Shown here one piece after another: positions 59,066 to 64,000 of a stretch of 64,000 bases of DNA. The notes below the pieces were generated by a model. That model searched no databases. It was not told the DNA's origin and saw only the letters and a program-made list of their open reading frames with translations. A program made the position numbers and the translations under genes. Where the stretch lies: the NCBI RefSeq assembly GCF_000715075.1, contig NC_134101.1:120346616-120410615 (forward strand). Direction: 5' to 3'. The DNA is from Nicotiana tabacum (lineage: Eukaryota > Streptophyta > Magnoliopsida > Solanales > Solanaceae). Each line of letters opens with the position of its first letter. The stretch's first letter is position 1.

Positions 59066-61097
59066 ATGGCTTCGAAGAAAATCAACACCCACCAAGGCTA
59101 CTAACTTCAGGTTCTATGATGTGGAAAGCATCTTCGATGTCACCTTTGAAAGCTTTGGACCAGTTACGAGGAGCAAAGCAAGCTCTTTAGGACAACAAGC
59201 ACCCCAAGTGTCGTCCACATAAACCCCTATTTTCGGATCTTCATCCTCAAAAGGAGCAAGATCTTCCACAAACGCATCTGAAGGAGGAAGCGATGTTCCT
59301 GAAAAGATCAAGAAAACTCTTGCTCTGCTTGACCTCTACGGCTCCAAGCACTCTGCTGTGAAGGAAGATGATGATGCTTCAAGCGATGGATCCTCCCCAC
59401 TTACACCACATAGCGTGAGCCAGTCAAGGATCAATCTGTGTGAAAATCCATGCTACTCTCCATCATCCACGACAATCATGCAAGCCATGGTGATAAACAC
59501 TTCATCTATGGAGGAGCAGTTGGAAAACTTGACGGAAGCAATCGCTGGCTTGACCAAATGCATGCAAAATCAAGAGGCTAGAATTGACAAGCTAACAGAC
59601 AGGGTGAGAATCTTGATGGAAGAAGAATCTACCCATGCACCCGGCAAGCTCCTAGAAGTTCTAGAGAGTGACTCTCCCCCAAGACAAGCAACATCCACTA
59701 AGGCTATCCCTGTCTCATCTGAAGGGATGATTCCAATCGATCAACTGAAGGAGTTCATCGACGGAACCATTAAGAACAAATATGAAGTTGCTGCCAAATC
59801 CTCCCTTACATATGCAAAGCCGTACACTGCAAGGGTCGATATGTTGAAGATGCCTGCTGGCTATCAACCTCCGAAATTTCAACAGTTTGATGGTAAAGGT
59901 AACCCAAAGCAACATATTGCGCACTTCGTGGAGACGTGCAACAATGCTGGGACTTATGGAGATTACCTCATCAAGCAGTTTGTCCGCTCGCTAAAAGGAA
60001 ATGCTTTTGACTGGTACATGGACCTCAAGGCTGGATCTATCGATAGTTGGGATCAACTAGAGCAAGAGTTCCTCAATCGCTTTTATAGCACAAGACGCAC
60101 GGTGAGTATGATAGAGCTTATAAATACTCGCCAACGAAAGGGGGAACCAGTTATCGACTTTATCAATCGTTGGAGAAATGCAAGCCTCAACTGCAAAGAT
60201 AGGCTTAGTGAAGCTTCAGGCATAGAGATGTGCATCCAAGGCATGCATTGGGGATTGCGCTACATATTGCAAGGTATCAAGCCTAGCACATTTGAAGAAC
60301 TTGCAACTCGTGCCCATGACATGGAATTGAGCATGACCTCCGCTGGAAATGAAAGGCTACCCATCTATGAACCTCGCAAAGTAAATGACAAGCAAGAAAT
60401 CAGGAAGTGGGTCAAGTTCGTACCCAAGTTTGAAAGCAAAGAAGCTATGAATGTTAATACGTCACCTATGAAGTTCACAACGAAGGTGAGCAAGAAGCAG
60501 AGTATGAAATCCACTACTTTTCAAGACAAGCCAAGTGGAAAGTTGACTCTAAAAGAAATGCAGGAAAAAGAGTACCCATTCCTGGATTCTGATGTGCCAG
60601 CCATTTTCGAAGAACTCCTCGAGTTAAATCTCATTGAGCTTCCGGAGATGAAGCAAACAAATGAAGCTGGGAAAACAAATGACCCGAACTACTGCAAATA
60701 TCACCGACTTGTAAGCCACCCTCCGGAGAAGTGCTTTGTCTTCAAGGATAAAGTCATGGATTTGGTTCGCGAAAAGAAGATCGTGCTTGAAGATGAGAAA
60801 GCAAGCGCAAACCAAGTCTCTATCACTTTTGGCTCATTCAGTCCGGATGACTTATGTGGTTTTAAAGAAAGTAAAGATGAAGAATTACTGGAGAGCGACA
60901 AAGCTGAAGTCAATCAACCTGATGACGATGAAGGTTGGACATTGGTGACTCGTCATAGGCACCACAAAAGGAGCCCACGAAAAGAATCAATAGAACAACC
61001 AACAAGGAAGATGATGGTAAAAAGACCAACGAAAAAGAATCCAGTTTGGCATTTGAAGAAAGCAAAAGTGGAGATGCACCATTCTCAAAAGCCATGA
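59066..61097 (+). pseudogene. Gag of the second Tat-like element, lightly broken
   Basis: The first ATG (59066) opens MASKKINTHQGY and stops at once. One base off, the frame continues FRFYDVESIFDVTFESFGP, with one TAA at about 59218, and then stays open to TGA 61095-61097. The retrotransposon gag domain lies at about 59900-60210 ([20 protein letters not shown], then [17 protein letters not shown]). A CxxH-like [18 protein letters not shown] segment is at about 60691. The frame goes on after the TGA into the protease region, so gag and protease were probably one polyprotein. Confidence 0.85.
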
Positions 61098-61103
61098 AAT
61101 CCA

Positions 61104-62528
61104 GTGACCTTGGAGGAGTTTTTACCAAGTTGGTTCCGCACAAAGATTTCCCATGAGGGCATTGATACCTCTTGTTGCCATGCTGACAAAGGGGAAGAAA
61201 AGAGTGATGACCTACCGTTGGCACCATCTTCGGAAAAGCCCATCGAGTCCACTCCTCAAGAAGTTAATGCTTGTGAGGAAAAGGTCACGTTCACAAATGA
61301 TGATCTTTTGCTAGGTGACACTCCTCATAACCGCCCATTGTACATGGTTGGCTATATGCGCGATGAAAGGGTAAATCGGATTTTGGTTGATGGAGGATCC
61401 TCAGTGAACATTTTGCCAATCCACACTGTGAAAGAACTTGGTATTCCCATGAACGAACTCTCAGACAGTCGTGTGATAATCCAAGGATTCAACAAAGGGG
61501 GGTTAAGAGCCATAGGCGCGATCAGGCTGGGAATCACTATTGAAGATATGCAATCAAGTGCATGGCTGCATGTGATCGACGCGAAGACTTCATACAATGT
61601 TTTGCTTGGGAAGCCTTGGATATATGAGAATAAAGTAGTTCCATTTACCTACCATCAATGTTTAAAATACTACGAGGGTAAAGTCAAGAAGACGGTAGTT
61701 GCCGATGATGAGCCATTCACCGAGGCTGAGTCACACTTTGCCGATGCAAAGTTCTACTTGAAGAACCGCATTGTGAAGGAGCTGAAAGTTGATGATGGTA
61801 CGAAAAGCAAGAATGACGAACCCATAACTAAAAGAGCTGATGTGACTATTGGTAAAGCCAAAACTGTTACTGAGGAGGTACCCGTCAATGTGAATAAATC
61901 TCATAAAGGGGGTATTGCGTCTTATGGAAAGAAAGCAAGTCTCGCGCTCCAATATGTCCCTAAAAGGAAGAAAGATGAGGGCGGATCACATAATCTCCAA
62001 ACCAAGACTCTAAGGGAGTTAACTCTTCCGGTAAAACGCATTGAGGCAGTAAAGTTGTCCTCAAAGCCGCTTGCAGGGTTTGTAGCCCAAAATCGTTTGC
62101 AGAATATGGCACTCCCTACAAAGCAAACAGATGAAGGTTTCGATCCTAACGCTTACAAGCTATTTGCAAAAGTTGGATACAATTCCAATGAGTCGTCAAA
62201 GTTAGGGAAGCTCCCATCAGAAGCTGCAACGAGGCAACCACGTGAAGGTCTGGGATACAAGCAACCGTCACCAGTGCGCATCTCAATAAGAAGGGCGAGT
62301 AGCAATTATATCAGTGTAGAAGTCGAATCTGCCGCTTCTAACAAGCCTTTTGTCTTTGATCGGCTTGGAAAATCAACTGTGAGAACTTCTGTATTTGAGA
62401 GATTGGGTCCATTAAATAAGGGGAATAAGTTCCAGAGAAATCATCGAAATACAAGAACACCCGCTTCACCCAAAATTCAGGAGATCTCTAAGGATTTCCA
62501 AAGTTTGGTTCCTTCCAGAATGAGGTGA
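61104..62528 (+). pseudogene. Aspartic protease region of the second Tat-like element
   Basis: Same frame as gag after a single TGA. The active-site motif is RILVDGGSSVNILP (about 61375), with D-G-G in place of the usual D-(T/S)-G, then ELGIPMNELSDSRVIIQGF and VLLGKPWIYENKVVPFTYH. In this element family D-G-G is frequent as I recall. TGA 62526-62528 separates it from a further 115 in-frame residues (62529-62876, VVSCEEVLKVKPYTVVYTRE). Confidence 0.85.
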
Positions 62529-62829
62529 CAAACAAAACTGGTGGTTTCATGTGAAGAAGTACTGAAGGTAAAGCCATACACTGTGGTCTACACTAGGGAA
62601 CGTGACGAAGATGAAGAAAGTGTAGGTTCTTCGTATCATGTCACTGTACAAGGCGAGAATAGTGCTTCGTCTTCAATGGGAGATAATGAGGAATTGGAGG
62701 ATGTTTCTCCATGTTATCACATATCCTTCAATGATGGGGACCCTCAAGAAGATGAAGATGCGAAAGATGCTCCACCTGAACTTGAAGAAGGAGTGAAGAC
62801 GACAGTTGATGCCTTAAAAGAAGTTAACC

Positions 62830-64000
62830 TTGGCACCGATGAGGAACCAAGATCCACCTGCTTTACTAGAAGCTGATAAAGAGAGCACTTATATTGAGTT
62901 ACTCAAAGAATTCAGGGATGTCTTTGCTTGGAGTTACAAAGAGATGCCTGGCTTGGACCCGAAAGTAGCAGTCCATCACCTTGCAGTCAAAAATGGTGCT
63001 CGCCCTGTTAAACAAGCTCAAAGGCATTTTAGGTCGGACTTGGTTCCCCTGATTGAAACTAAAGTTAACAAACTCATTGAAGCTGGATTTATTCGGGAAG
63101 TTAAATACCCAACATAGGTTTCAAGTATTGTCCCTGTAAGGAAGAAGAATTGCCAAATTCGAGTATGCGTTGACTTCAGGGACCTCAATAATGCATGTCC
63201 CAAATATGAATTCCCGCTTCCTATTCTAGAGCTGATGATCGATTCTACTATTGGTTACGAGGCAATGTCTTTCATGGACGGTTTGTCGGGCTATAACCAA
63301 ATTCGCATGACACCAAAAGATGAAGAGCTTACTACGTTTCGCACCCCCAAGGGTATTTATTGCTACAAGGTAATGCCTTTTGGCTTGAAGAATCCTGGTG
63401 CTACTTACCAAAAGGCTATGCAGAATATTTTCGACGATCTTCTCCACAAGAATATCGAATGCTATGTTGACGACTTGGTGGTGAAATCAAAAGAGAAGGG
63501 CGACCACATGAAAGACTTGAGGATGGTATTTGAATTGTTCCGGAGGTACCAACTTATGATGAATCTATTGAAATGTGCCTTTGGAGTTAATTCTGGAAAG
63601 TTCCTTGGTTTCATTGTCCGACATAGAGGGATCGAAATTGATCAATCCAAAGTGGATGCTATTTTGAAAATGCCTGAGCCTCGAGATATCCATGAATTGA
63701 AAAGTTTGCAAGGAAAGCTAGCATACCTTAGAAGATTCATATCAAACCTGGCTAGGAGGTGCCAACCATTTAGTCACCTCATAAAGAAAGGTGTTCCTTT
63801 CAAGTGGGATCAAGCTTGTAGCAATGCCTTCGAAAGTATCAAAACATACTTGATGAAGCCTCCAGTTTTAGCAACTCCTATACCAGGAAAGCCATTGATA
63901 CTATACATTGCGGCGCAGGAAAGGTCTGTTGGAGCACTGTTGGCCCAAGAAAATAGTGAGGGGAAAGAAAACTCTATTTACTACTTGAGCAGGATGATGA
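62830..64000 (+). pseudogene. Reverse transcriptase and start of RNase H, second Tat-like element, cut by window end
   Basis: It follows a frameshift near 62850 and reads ELLKEFRDVFAWSYKEMPGL, then PRPVKQAQ-like text and LIEAGFIREVKYPT. TAG at 63115-63117 stands where Trp is usual, then VSSIVPVRKKN and VDFRDLNNACPKYEFPLP. The catalytic YVDD is at 63463-63474 (CYVDDLVVKSK). FLGFIVRHRGIEIDQSK and the RNase H start LILYIAAQERSVGALLAQEN follow. From 63118 to the end of the window no stop was seen. Confidence 0.88.

Larger units (their letters stand above)
58104..64000 (+). mobile_element. Tat/Ogre-like Ty3/gypsy retrotransposon, 5' part
   Basis: 5' LTR, primer-site region (TCTAGCACGCCCAGTAGGAC after the LTR), gag, protease and the start of reverse transcriptase in one direction. 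The 3' part lies outside the window. The reading frames are broken at several points. Confidence 0.85.

Noticed and set aside
59114..59311. Minus-strand 65-residue frame in the second Tat-like element.
   Set aside because: Shadow of the gag N-terminus on the + strand.

Overview
This is plant nuclear DNA, most likely from Solanaceae and probably Nicotiana. The reasons are two eukaryotic intron-rich genes, a Solanaceae-type SINE with a GTTGTTGTTGT tail, the 3' part of a TS-type tobacco SINE, Tat/Ogre-like LTR retrotransposons, and a dense layer of nested DNA transposons. No bacterial, organellar or CRISPR features were seen.

Only two host genes are present, both on the + strand. The first (155-8146) is the 3' two thirds or more of an EFR3-like ARM-repeat gene, the plasma-membrane anchor of the PI4-kinase complex, with 14 visible exons and one GC-AG intron. 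The second (35787-42321) is a complete 356-residue clade-F-type PP2C phosphatase gene with 7 coding exons. Everything else that could be assigned is transposable-element sequence, and the insertion order can be read from target-site duplications (TSDs).

Layout. 9110-13886: a copia RNase H relic split by a 4.58-kb solo LTR (TSD GATGC). 14740-28300: a broken minus-strand DUF1985/Ulp1-type transposon gene carrying clusters of a palindromic repeat with about 21-bp period; an 8.69-kb minus-strand Tat-like LTR element (19017-27706, TSD CCCAA) sits in its upstream part. That Tat element lacks any recognisable reverse transcriptase or integrase but carries an antisense gene with its own TATA box. 28799-35560: a full-length but dead LINE (TSD TGAAACGGC) inserted about 220 bp upstream of the PP2C start codon. 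39156-41810: a solo-LTR-like element in the last PP2C intron. 42533-48967: a PIF/Harbinger relic containing a complete MULE (42736-48201, TIRs of about 110 bp, TSD TTATTATTT) with a broken transposase and an intact convergent gene for a GRF zinc finger with a C-terminal membrane segment. 49120-58105: three related Mutator-type MITEs with 9-10-bp TSDs, a Helitron with textbook ends, two SINEs, an LTR fragment and a long inverted repeat. 58104-64000: the 5' LTR, gag, protease and the start of reverse transcriptase of a second Tat/Ogre-like element running off the window, damaged by several stops and frameshifts.

All boundaries were read by eye. Family names rest on remembered protein motifs, not on a database search. 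Where I say 'relic' or 'pseudogene', in-frame stops or frameshifts are visible.
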